A DNA stretch of 61,140 nt from UBA4665 sp036388555. Its GTDB lineage: Bacteria; Patescibacteriota; Saccharimonadia; Saccharimonadales; UBA4665. The translations under genes and the position numbers were made by a program. The notes under the pieces were generated by a model that saw only the letters and a list, made by a program, of their open reading frames with translations, was not told the origin of the DNA and made no database searches. This document shows, piece by piece, positions 51,998 through 59,712 of this stretch. Location of the stretch: assembly GCA_036388555.1 (NCBI GenBank), contig DASVRP010000005.1, forward strand, positions 1 to 61,140. The letters run 5' to 3'. The number at the start of each line of letters is the position of its first letter. The first letter of the stretch is position 1.

Positions 51998-53791
51998 ATG
52001 ACTGATATTGTTCGAAAACCCGCCCCGGAACCGAAGCGCGACGCGCCCAAAGCGAAGGCCAAGGCCGCCTCCACGTCCCTAAAGCCGCTGCCCAAATCAC
52101 TGACTGGCATTTCCGGCCTGGACGAGATCACCCATGGCGGCCTGCCGACCGGCCGCCCGACACTGATAGCCGGCAATGCCGGCTGCGGCAAGACGCTGAT
52201 GGGAATGGAATTCCTGGTCAAGGGCATCATGGAATTTGATGAACCGGGTGTCTTCGTCAGCTTCGAGGAGACTGCCGAGGATCTGATGCAGAACGTCGCC
52301 TCGCTCGGCTACGACCTGCAGGCATTCATAGACGACAAGAAGCTGCGCATCGACCATGTCATGGTGGAGCGCAGCGAGATAGAGGAGACCGGCGAATACG
52401 ACCTCGAGGGGCTGTTCATCCGGCTGGATTATGCCATCAGCTCCATCGGCGCCAAGCGCATCGTGCTTGATACGGTCGAATCATTATTCTCTGGATTTGA
52501 GAACACTGCCATCCTGCGGGCCGAGCTGCGCCGGCTGTTCGGGTGGCTCAAGAACAAGGGCGTGACGGCGATCATCACCGGTGAGCGCGGCGAATCAAGC
52601 CTGACGCGCCAAGGCCTCGAGGAATATGTCTCGGATTGTGTCATCCTGCTCGACCACCGTGTCGAGAACCAGATTTCTACCCGCCGGCTGCGTGTCGTCA
52701 AATATCGCGGCTCGGTGCACGGCACCAATGAGTTCCCGTTCCTGATCGACGAGGACGGTATCTCGGTCATGCCAGTGACCTCGCTGAAGCTCGACCGGGC
52801 TGTCTCATCGGAGCGTATCTCATGGGGTATCCCGCAGCTCGACGAGATGCTGGGCGGTGGTATCTTCCGCGGGTCCAACGTCTTGTTGACTGGTACGGCA
52901 GGTACCGGCAAGTCGAATATCTCAGCCTATTTCGCCGATGCCGCCGCCCAGCGCGGCGACCGGGCGCTGTACATCGCTTTCGAGGAATCCCCGCAGCAGA
53001 TCATGCGCAATACGGAGTCGATCGGTATCGAGCTGCAGAAGCACGTCAGGAGCGGGTTGCTGCGCTTCGAGGCGACCCGTTCGACGGCCGAAGGCCTCGA
53101 GATGCACCTGGCGCGGTTTTACAAGCTCATTCAGGATTTCAAACCCGACGTCATCGTGGTCGACCCTATCACCAACCTGATCGCGACCGGCAGCGCCAAC
53201 GAAGTACGCGGCATGCTGGGGCGCATGATGGACATGTTCAAAGCCGAGGGCATCACCGCGCTGTTCACCTCGCTGACACAGGGTGGGGACGCGCTCGAGC
53301 AGACCGAATACGGCGTCTCATCGTTCGTCGATACCTGGCTGTTGCTGCGTGACTACGAGGTTAACGGCGAGCGCAACCGGCTGATGCACATCCTGAAGTC
53401 GCGTGGAACGGCACACACCAACCAGGTCCGTGAATTTATCATCAGCGACAAGGGTATCAGGCTGGTCGAGGTCTATCTTGGCTCCGAAGGCATTCTGACC
53501 GGTACGGCCCGCATCGCCGCCGAAGCCCGCGCCCAGGCTGACGAACTGGCCCGGCTGCAGGAGGCCGAGACGATGCAGCGCCAGCTCGAGCACAAGCGTC
53601 TGGCGACTGAATCACAGATAGAGAGCCTGAAAGCCGAGCTGGAGATGCAGACCGCTGAGATCCGCAACCTGCAGCAGGCCGAGAAGGAACGTTCCAAAGC
53701 TGCCCAGCTGGATGACGCAGCCATCCGTACATCGCGCCGGGCCGACCACAGCAAGTCAAACCGCAGCAAGAAGGAGAAGAAGCATGCCTGA
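51998..53791 (+). CDS. kaiC: KaiC-like double-RecA ATPase/autokinase
   Basis: Two KaiC domains are present. CI has Walker A GNAGCGKT (59-66), catalytic Glu90/Glu91 (FEETAEDL) and Walker B IVLDTVES. CII has GTAGTGKS (299-306), Glu329/Glu330 (FEESPQQI) and VVDPITN. The CII phosphosite region aligns with cyanobacterial T426/S431/T432 as T436...S441-S442 (QTEYGVSSFVDT), so a Ser-Ser dyad replaces Ser-Thr. A ~110-residue coiled-coil, Lys-rich tail follows CII. The ATG lies at an ATGACTGA junction with a five-codon upstream ORF. kaiB overlaps its 3' end. It should form hexamers and be an ATP-driven switch controlled by KaiB. Confidence 0.95.
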   Translation: MTDIVRKPAPEPKRDAPKAKAKAASTSLKPLPKSLTGISGLDEITHGGLPTGRPTLIAGNAGCGKTLMGMEFLVKGIMEFDEPGVFVSFEETAEDLMQNVASLGYDLQAFIDDKKLRIDHVMVERSEIEETGEYDLEGLFIRLDYAISSIGAKRIVLDTVESLFSGFENTAILRAELRRLFGWLKNKGVTAIITGERGESSLTRQGLEEYVSDCVILLDHRVENQISTRRLRVVKYRGSVHGTNEFPFLIDEDGISVMPVTSLKLDRAVSSERISWGIPQLDEMLGGGIFRGSNVLLTGTAGTGKSNISAYFADAAAQRGDRALYIAFEESPQQIMRNTESIGIELQKHVRSGLLRFEATRSTAEGLEMHLARFYKLIQDFKPDVIVVDPITNLIATGSANEVRGMLGRMMDMFKAEGITALFTSLTQGGDALEQTEYGVSSFVDTWLLLRDYEVNGERNRLMHILKSRGTAHTNQVREFIISDKGIRLVEVYLGSEGILTGTARIAAEARAQADELARLQEAETMQRQLEHKRLATESQIESLKAELEMQTAEIRNLQQAEKERSKAAQLDDAAIRTSRRADHSKSNRSKKEKKHA

Positions 53792-54080
53792 GAAGGACCG
53801 CACCGAAGAATATCAGTTACGGCTGTATGTCGCCGGGCAGACGCCCAAATCAGTGCTGGCGTTGCAGAACCTCCGACGCTACTGCGAAGAGCATCTCAAA
53901 GGCCAGTACACCATCGAAGTGATCGACCTGCTTGAGAACCCGCAGCTAGCCGAAGGCGACCAGATCCTCGCCATCCCGACGCTGGTGCGGCGCTTCCCGT
54001 CGCCGATCCGCAAGATCATCGGTGACCTGTCAAATGAAGATAAGGTGCTTGTCGGACTGGACCTGCGGGAACGAAAATGA
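53784..54080 (+). CDS. kaiB: KaiB (canonical)
   Basis: The 98-residue thioredoxin-like KaiB retains the family landmarks: LRLYVAGQTPKSVLALQNL, IEVIDLLENPQLAEGDQILAIPTL and IRKIIGDLSNEDKVLVGLDL, which match cyanobacterial KaiB closely. The ATG at 53784 lies within the kaiC end (8-nt overlap), and the AAGGAGAAG upstream is its SD. It is expected to bind the KaiC CI ring and to fold-switch. The next kaiB overlaps its end by ATGA. Confidence 0.95.
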   Translation: MPEKDRTEEYQLRLYVAGQTPKSVLALQNLRRYCEEHLKGQYTIEVIDLLENPQLAEGDQILAIPTLVRRFPSPIRKIIGDLSNEDKVLVGLDLRERK

Positions 54081-54406
54081 GCGGACAGCCGGAAACCGGG
54101 CAGCAGCCTGATGAACCGCGCTACACGCTGCGGCTCTTCGTGACCGGCGCGACCCCGCATTCGATGCGGGCAGTCCAGAACATCAACAAGATCTGTGACC
54201 ATTATCTGAAGGGGCGCTTCGACCTGGAGATCATCGACGTCTACCAGCAGCCAGAACTAGCAGTAGCCGAGCAGATCATCGCCGCACCGACGCTCATCAA
54301 AGTCACACCGCACCCAACACGCCGCCTGATCGGCGACCTTTCGAACATCGGCAAGGTCGTCGGAGCTCTCGGGCTGGAACAGCAGGGCGAAGACAAGGTA
54401 TACTAG
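54077..54406 (+). CDS. kaiB: KaiB (second, divergent copy)
   Basis: The 109-residue paralog keeps LRLFVTGATPHSMRAVQNI, IIDVYQQPELAVAEQIIAAPTL and RRLIGDLSN, but the C-terminal VLVGLDL motif is changed to VVGALGLEQQG and a 14-residue N-terminal tail is added. It may compete with, or heteromerise with, the canonical KaiB, or connect to the following kinase. It ends 1 nt inside the kinase start codon. Confidence 0.93.
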   Translation: MSGQPETGQQPDEPRYTLRLFVTGATPHSMRAVQNINKICDHYLKGRFDLEIIDVYQQPELAVAEQIIAAPTLIKVTPHPTRRLIGDLSNIGKVVGALGLEQQGEDKVY

Positions 54407-55626
54407 TGTCCAAGATGCCAGCCGACAATGTCGCCAGCACCAGCGCCAGACAGTATACCGCCGCCGAGATCGAGAGTCTTGAGTCAAGGCTGCGCGAGGC
54501 CGAGGATACACTCGATGCTATCCGTGAAGGAGCTGTCGATGCCCTGGTCGTCAAGGCCAAGAACGAACAGCAGATATTCACCCTCAGGTCGGCCGACCAT
54601 ACCTACCGCGTATTGATCGAATCGATGAACCAGGGTGCGCTGACCATCACCGAAGAAGGCGTCATATTGTACAGCAACAAGCAGTTCAGCAAGCTGATCG
54701 GCAAACCACTGCAGCGGGTGATGGGCGCCAACGTCAAATCATTCTTCAGGGTAGAGGACCAGCCGCTGATCGCCGCCATCATCAAGCACAACCGGCGTAA
54801 GGGCAGCGCCAGGGAGCTGACGCTCGAGATGCCCGGCCCGGCCTACAAGGCGCTGATGCTGTCTGTTACCCGGCTGCGCCATGATGACACTAATGATGCC
54901 TACATGTGCATCGTCGTCACCGACATGACCGCCCGCAAGCAGGCCGAAGATGCCAAGGACGAATTCATCTCGTTGGCCTCGCACCAGCTGCGGACGCCGG
55001 CGACAGGGGTCAAACAGTACCTTGGCATGCTGCTCGAGGGCTACGCCGGTGAGCTTACGGATGAGCATCGCATGTTCATCAAGACGGCTTACGACAGCAA
55101 TGAGCGCCAGCTCAGTATCATCAGCGACATCCTCAAGACGGCCCGCATCGACTCCGGTGTCTACACACTGCAGCGTACCCGGGAGAATGTCGGCAAGCTG
55201 GTACGCGAGGTGCTGGCAGACTACAAATCGATCTTCAGTATGCGGAAGCAGAAGGTTACCTGCCATATCGCAGAAGACCTGACCGTCCATGCCGACCCGG
55301 TCGAGCTCAGTCTGGTCATCTCAAACCTCATCGAGAACGCCAGCAAATATTCGCCGGAAGGCAGGTCGATCGACATCAAGGCGGGCATCCGCAATAAGCG
55401 CGTGTACTTGTCGGTCACTGACCACGGCGTCGGCATCGCCGAGATCGACCAGACCCGCATCTTCGACAAGTTCACCCGCATCGACAACGACCTGTCCGAT
55501 ACTGTCAACGGCAACGGTCTCGGCCTATACTGGGTCAAACAGATCGTCAAGATGCACGACGGCACCATAGACGTTTCGTCCGTCCTGCACAAGGGAACGA
55601 CATTTACGGTCGGGCTTCCGCAGTAG
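54406..55626 (+). CDS. PAS histidine kinase of the Kai operon
   Basis: The GTG start overlaps the kaiB stop. An N-terminal helix region (SLESRLREAEDTLDAIREGAVDALVV) of the type often seen in Kai-associated kinases precedes a PAS domain (~65-175). HisKA follows with His193 in SLASHQLRTPATG, then HATPase_c with NLIENASKYSPEG, DHGVGIAE and NGNGLGLYWVK. There are no transmembrane segments and no KaiB-like SasA N-terminus. It is probably the output kinase of the KaiC/KaiB module. No response regulator is adjacent. Confidence 0.93.
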   Translation: MSKMPADNVASTSARQYTAAEIESLESRLREAEDTLDAIREGAVDALVVKAKNEQQIFTLRSADHTYRVLIESMNQGALTITEEGVILYSNKQFSKLIGKPLQRVMGANVKSFFRVEDQPLIAAIIKHNRRKGSARELTLEMPGPAYKALMLSVTRLRHDDTNDAYMCIVVTDMTARKQAEDAKDEFISLASHQLRTPATGVKQYLGMLLEGYAGELTDEHRMFIKTAYDSNERQLSIISDILKTARIDSGVYTLQRTRENVGKLVREVLADYKSIFSMRKQKVTCHIAEDLTVHADPVELSLVISNLIENASKYSPEGRSIDIKAGIRNKRVYLSVTDHGVGIAEIDQTRIFDKFTRIDNDLSDTVNGNGLGLYWVKQIVKMHDGTIDVSSVLHKGTTFTVGLPQ

Positions 55627-55674
55627 TATACTTGTGCTAATAGCATAAGCGTAATAACTGTCAGGAACGATCAC

Positions 55675-56733
55675 ATGCCCACCGCCAGCTCTCCGAAGTC
55701 CTCTGTCAAATCATCTGTTAAGCCCACCGCCAGACAGGGGGTCAGGGAACCGGTCAACGCCGGCCTGATCGTCCTGCAGTGGCTGACCTATGCATTCTGG
55801 GGCTGGACCGTCCTGTCGCTGTCAGTGCTGACGACCATGGTCATCTCGCATTTCATCGCGGACGGCGATACGGGCGGGTTCATGCCATACGGCATAGCGG
55901 CGATATTGGTGTTGTTGCCGCTGTCGTATGTCTGCGACAGATTCTACAGCCGGCAGGAACCCGCCAAAAAGGTCGGTGCCGAAGTCTGGGTGATGGTCGT
56001 CCATGCCGTCGTCTTCGCACTGCTCGGTATCGGCGCGCTTATCACTTCGGTCATTTCGGCCGTCCTGCTGGTCACAGGGACGACCAGCTCGGATGCAGCC
56101 AAAGTAGCGCTGTTCAGCGGCCTGATCATCTTCGTCTACTACCTGTTGACCTTCCTGCGCACGCTCAATCCCATCCGCTTCCGCCCGTATGTCTGGAAAT
56201 ATCCGATGATCATGCTCGTCTCGGTCGGTGTTATCGCCCTGGTCGGCATCGCCGGCCCGCTGGCCCGTGAGCGGTCGACCCGCGACGACCGGCTGATATC
56301 CTCGGAAATCAACACGGTCACGGACGCTATCAGCAATTACACGACAAGGAACAATGCCTTGCCATCGAGTCTGGAAGCCCTTGACCTTAAAGATGATGCC
56401 CGGAAACTTGTCGACGGCGGCCTGCTGGAATACACCCCCGGTTCAGAGGTAACGCCCAGCGACCTGCCGCTTTATGACGTAGAACAGGGGCCGGCAACGT
56501 CACACCCCGGGGCATCCATCAAGCAGCCTGACTTTGCTGACCGCTCACAGATCGAGTCCGGGACGACCTACCGCTATCAGCTCTGCGCGACCTTTGCCAA
56601 GGAGTCAAAGGACTACAGCAAGTACAGCAGCGGCGGCGATGCGCCTGACGATGAAGGTTACCTGACATATGTGTCGGCCTATGACCATCCAGCCGGCCGC
56701 CACTGTTACAAGATAAAGACGAACACCTATTAG
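55675..56733 (+). CDS. Membrane protein of unknown function (four to five TM)
   Basis: A basic Ser/Lys-rich N-terminus is followed by five hydrophobic segments (about 25-55, 65-82, 100-130, 140-160, 178-195) and a ~150-residue extracytoplasmic C-terminal domain. That domain begins with a helix (ISSEINTVTDAISNYTTRNNALPSSLEAL), reminiscent of the conserved helix and early loop of pseudopilin-like domains, and has two Cys. SD CAGGAAC. No family is confidently recognised. Confidence 0.65.
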   Translation: MPTASSPKSSVKSSVKPTARQGVREPVNAGLIVLQWLTYAFWGWTVLSLSVLTTMVISHFIADGDTGGFMPYGIAAILVLLPLSYVCDRFYSRQEPAKKVGAEVWVMVVHAVVFALLGIGALITSVISAVLLVTGTTSSDAAKVALFSGLIIFVYYLLTFLRTLNPIRFRPYVWKYPMIMLVSVGVIALVGIAGPLARERSTRDDRLISSEINTVTDAISNYTTRNNALPSSLEALDLKDDARKLVDGGLLEYTPGSEVTPSDLPLYDVEQGPATSHPGASIKQPDFADRSQIESGTTYRYQLCATFAKESKDYSKYSSGGDAPDDEGYLTYVSAYDHPAGRHCYKIKTNTY

Positions 56734-56742
56734 GGCAGTCCT

Positions 56743-57354
56743 ATGGCACGGTACTTCCAAGATCCCGGCCTGGTCGTCGCCCTCATAGCTCCCTCGGCGG
56801 TCGGCAAGAGCTGGACGGCATTGCAGTTGGCTGCGGAGGGAGTCGTCGCGACTGCGCCGAGCTATACGACCCGGCCGCCGCGACCCGGTGAGACGGATAC
56901 CGATTATGACCACGTCTTCGTCGATGAGCCGACGTTCGACGCGTATAGCCAGGCGGGTGGCTTCGCCGTGCAGGCTGAACTGTATGGCAACCGCTACGGC
57001 TTGCCGCCGCTCGACCCGCTGGAGGATATAGGCCCGCTCGACCCGCTGGCCCGACTCGTCCTGCTCAAGGATACTGTCGTCGAGGATTTCCGCGATGTCT
57101 ACCCGGGCGCGCGGGTCTATCATATCGAGAGCGAGGACAGCGAGGCGCGCATGGAGGAGATCATGCTGGCGCGCGGCCAGGACCCGGCCGATATCGAGGA
57201 GCGCCGCTCCGAATACCAGCGCGAGCTGGAACGGGGACGTGCGCTGGCAGACCAGGTCTTCGTCAGTCCGGGGCACCCCAGGCACAATCTGGCATCAATC
57301 AAGGCCGCTATCGGCCGTGACCGGCAGGCTTACGACGGACTGTCCGGCTTCTAG
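56743..57354 (+). CDS. Guanylate kinase-like P-loop protein
   Basis: The P-loop APSAVGKS and the GMP-binding-type motif SYTTRPPRPGETDTDYDHVF are characteristic of guanylate kinases, and a lid-like region (Arg-rich: IEERRSEYQREL) follows. The usual EYANVxGNxYG motif is reduced to AELYGNRYGLP. It could be a divergent Gmk or a paralog with another substrate. It starts 10 nt after the upstream gene. Confidence 0.75.
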   Translation: MARYFQDPGLVVALIAPSAVGKSWTALQLAAEGVVATAPSYTTRPPRPGETDTDYDHVFVDEPTFDAYSQAGGFAVQAELYGNRYGLPPLDPLEDIGPLDPLARLVLLKDTVVEDFRDVYPGARVYHIESEDSEARMEEIMLARGQDPADIEERRSEYQRELERGRALADQVFVSPGHPRHNLASIKAAIGRDRQAYDGLSGF

Positions 57355-57358
57355 CTGC

Positions 57359-57364
57359 TACAAT
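57359..57364 (+). promoter_or_regulatory. -10 box of the 57373 MFS gene (leaderless start)
   Basis: TACAAT, 8 nt, ATG 57373; no SD. Confidence 0.4.
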
Positions 57365-57372
57365 AACAAGCA

Positions 57373-58572
57373 ATGTCCAAACCTACGATGTCTCCAGCGA
57401 CGCGGCGGCTGATGCCGCTGTATATCAGCTCATTCCTGCAGAGCCTGCCGTTCTGGTATGCCATCGAGAAGCTGTTCATGACCAGCATCGGTTTCGATAT
57501 TGCCGCTATCGGGATGATGGTAGCAGTCATGACCACCGTCTCGCTTCTGGTCGAGACACCGTCCGGCATCCTGGCCGACCGCTGGAGCCGCAAAGGCGTC
57601 ATGCTGCTCGGTTGCACCGCGCTGCTGGCCAGCGCCCTGGTCGGCGGTCTGAGTTACGGCGTGCCGATGTTCCTGGTCTCCACGGTCTTTTGGGGAATCT
57701 ATAACGCGCTGTATTCTGGCACATACGATTCGGTGATCTACGACGTCGCCCTCGAAGAAGACGGCAATGCCGGCCAGTACGAAAAGTATCTCGGCCGCCT
57801 GCGCGCCGTCGAAGGTGCCGGCTTCGTGGCCGGGGCTCTAGGCGGCGGACTGCTGGCTAACCACCTCGGCATGCGCGAGACCTTTTTCCTGACGATTCCG
57901 CTGGTCCTGGCCGGCGGGCTGTACCTGCTGAGGTTCCGTGAGCCGACCTTGCATAAGTCTGAGCTGGCAGAGCCCATGCTGCGCCACATCCGCCAGACGT
58001 TCGCGGCAGTCCTGCGCCGCCGCATCCTGGTACCGATCATCATCGCTACCGTCGGCGTGGCAGTGCTGATGGACGCCGTATACGAGCTGGGCCAGTTGTG
58101 GTTCATCGCCGTCTCGACGCCGCTGGCCCTGTACGGCGTCATCAGCGCGCTGGTCTTCTCGACCTGGGCGATCGGCGGTCTGCTGGCGCCGCGCCTGCAC
58201 ACCCGGGCAGGGGTGCTGGCGGTCTTCGGAGTCGTCCTGGCCGGCAGCGGTGCGCTGATCATGTCGCGTAATTACTGGATACTCCTGGCCGCCCAGGTCA
58301 TGATGGGCACCTGCCTGGTCGCCCTCAGTGTCGTCCTGGCGCGCAAGCTGCAGGACGAACTGCCATCGCGGCTGCGCGCCGGATCGTCTTCAGTCATGGG
58401 CACGCTGGCCAGCCTGGTCATCATCCCCGGCAGTATTGTCTTCACCCTGGCCGCCGACCGCGCCAGTATCTTCACGGCCTCATACATGCTACTCGGTCTC
58501 GCCGTCGTAACACTGGTCGCCTACCTGGCTATCCGCAGTACATCTACCCCGCTGCCAGCCACAGATAAGTAA
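57373..58572 (+). CDS. MFS transporter
   Basis: The 399-residue, 12-TM protein has a clear MFS motif A in the TM2-TM3 loop (ETPSGILADRWSRKGVML) and YDVALEEDGNAGQYEKYLGRLRAVEG between TM4 and TM5, a pattern found in many small CPR/Firmicute exporters. The substrate is unknown. It is related in layout, but not closely in sequence, to the 42095 transporter. Confidence 0.88.
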   Translation: MSKPTMSPATRRLMPLYISSFLQSLPFWYAIEKLFMTSIGFDIAAIGMMVAVMTTVSLLVETPSGILADRWSRKGVMLLGCTALLASALVGGLSYGVPMFLVSTVFWGIYNALYSGTYDSVIYDVALEEDGNAGQYEKYLGRLRAVEGAGFVAGALGGGLLANHLGMRETFFLTIPLVLAGGLYLLRFREPTLHKSELAEPMLRHIRQTFAAVLRRRILVPIIIATVGVAVLMDAVYELGQLWFIAVSTPLALYGVISALVFSTWAIGGLLAPRLHTRAGVLAVFGVVLAGSGALIMSRNYWILLAAQVMMGTCLVALSVVLARKLQDELPSRLRAGSSSVMGTLASLVIIPGSIVFTLAADRASIFTASYMLLGLAVVTLVAYLAIRSTSTPLPATDK

Positions 58573-58579
58573 CATATTA

Positions 58580-58608
58580 TTGACATAAGCGTTACATTAT
58601 GCTAGATT
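58580..58608 (+). promoter_or_regulatory. Promoter of the 58651 gene
   Basis: TTGACA, 17 nt, TAGATT. The expected 5' UTR is about 36 nt, A-rich and without an SD. Confidence 0.6.
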
Positions 58609-58650
58609 GAAGGTAGTTATAAACATACAAACTAAAAAGAAACAAATAAC

Positions 58651-59712
58651 ATGACCAATCCGGAAGCCAACCATAATTTCGTACCTCCTCTCGAAGAAGT
58701 AACCACCGCCTACCAGGATATATTGGCGCATAACAAAGCGCACACCGGATTCGGTTCCGTATTTAGAGCCGTCTTTGAGGCTACGAATTCACACGGTGAA
58801 GTGTTTGTAGGTGACGAAGTGGTCAAACTGGCAAGTGCGACGGAGCCCGTCAGTGGCGACCATATCACCGATGCGATGAATGAAAGAGTCGCTGAAGGTG
58901 AGATGGACGCGGAGCTGCAGGATATCTTCCATGACAATACGTTCATGCGGGTAGGAGTGAAGTTAGCACCGATAGGTGGACATGTCGGTGCCGGCAATAG
59001 GCGCGCGACATCAAGCGCACTCGTGCCGACGGTAGAGAACGCCGACCTATTCACTGGCTTTCTCTCCGGGCTTGACGGCGAACAGGTCCAGGCTGATGAC
59101 GATAACCTCAAACTAATCGGTGATGTTGTCAGTGGCCTGAAAGATGCTGTGACGATTCCATACACACGGGAAGCCAAAGATATGTCTCCGGAGGATCGGC
59201 AACTGTTGATGGAATATAGTGAAAATGCGCTGCGCACTTTCGTCGCTATCGAACCTGAGTTTGAGCGCCTGGGTATCGACAAGCCTGATAATTACCAGAA
59301 ATATCTGGAAAACTATGATCCGAAGGCTAAGGATGAGGAGTGGTGGCGCTGGCAGCATGCTGACAAATATACGAGGGATTACGACACTATGCAGGATTAT
59401 GTCAAGTATTGGGGTAAAGACGTACTCCCAGAATTCATTGAAATAGGTCCGCCGGAGCGCGCATTCGTCAGTCCGGACTATTACTTCGACGGTATGCAGC
59501 GTCATCTGGAGGAGAAGGTCCATGACGTCATCGGCCTCATCGGCCCTGAACGGACGACGGAATATGGAATGGAATGTGTCCAGGGAATGTTACAGGGCAT
59601 TGAGACAGCGCTTGCTAGCGGAAATGCGGATCCTGACCAATGGTGGGTATCAGACGATAACCGCAAACTGCTCGAGGCTCAGGCCGAACGCCTGAAGTCA
59701 GTTATCGTGTAA
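58651..59712 (+). CDS. Acidic soluble protein of unknown function
   Basis: The 353-residue acidic protein has no signal peptide or transmembrane segment and is probably largely helical (EEVTTAYQDILAHNKAH, LQDIFHDNTFMRVG, WWRWQHADKYTRDYDTM). No family is recognised. It overlaps the convergent dehydrogenase gene by 11 nt (59702-59712), with no terminator between them. Confidence 0.6.
   Translation: MTNPEANHNFVPPLEEVTTAYQDILAHNKAHTGFGSVFRAVFEATNSHGEVFVGDEVVKLASATEPVSGDHITDAMNERVAEGEMDAELQDIFHDNTFMRVGVKLAPIGGHVGAGNRRATSSALVPTVENADLFTGFLSGLDGEQVQADDDNLKLIGDVVSGLKDAVTIPYTREAKDMSPEDRQLLMEYSENALRTFVAIEPEFERLGIDKPDNYQKYLENYDPKAKDEEWWRWQHADKYTRDYDTMQDYVKYWGKDVLPEFIEIGPPERAFVSPDYYFDGMQRHLEEKVHDVIGLIGPERTTEYGMECVQGMLQGIETALASGNADPDQWWVSDDNRKLLEAQAERLKSVIV

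Noticed and set aside
51998..53791. Reading the KaiC-like gene as RadA/Sms or a generic RecA-fold ATPase
   Set aside because: Two full KaiC domains with paired catalytic Glu residues, absence of RadA zinc finger/Lon-like domain, and the overlapping kaiB genes make KaiC the clear assignment.
54406..55626. Calling the Kai-operon kinase SasA
   Set aside because: SasA has a KaiB-like N-terminal domain. This kinase has a helical segment plus PAS instead.
56605..57285. Minus-strand 226-codon ORF over the guanylate-kinase-like gene
   Set aside because: Antisense to P-loop and TTRPPRPGE motifs; no SD or promoter.
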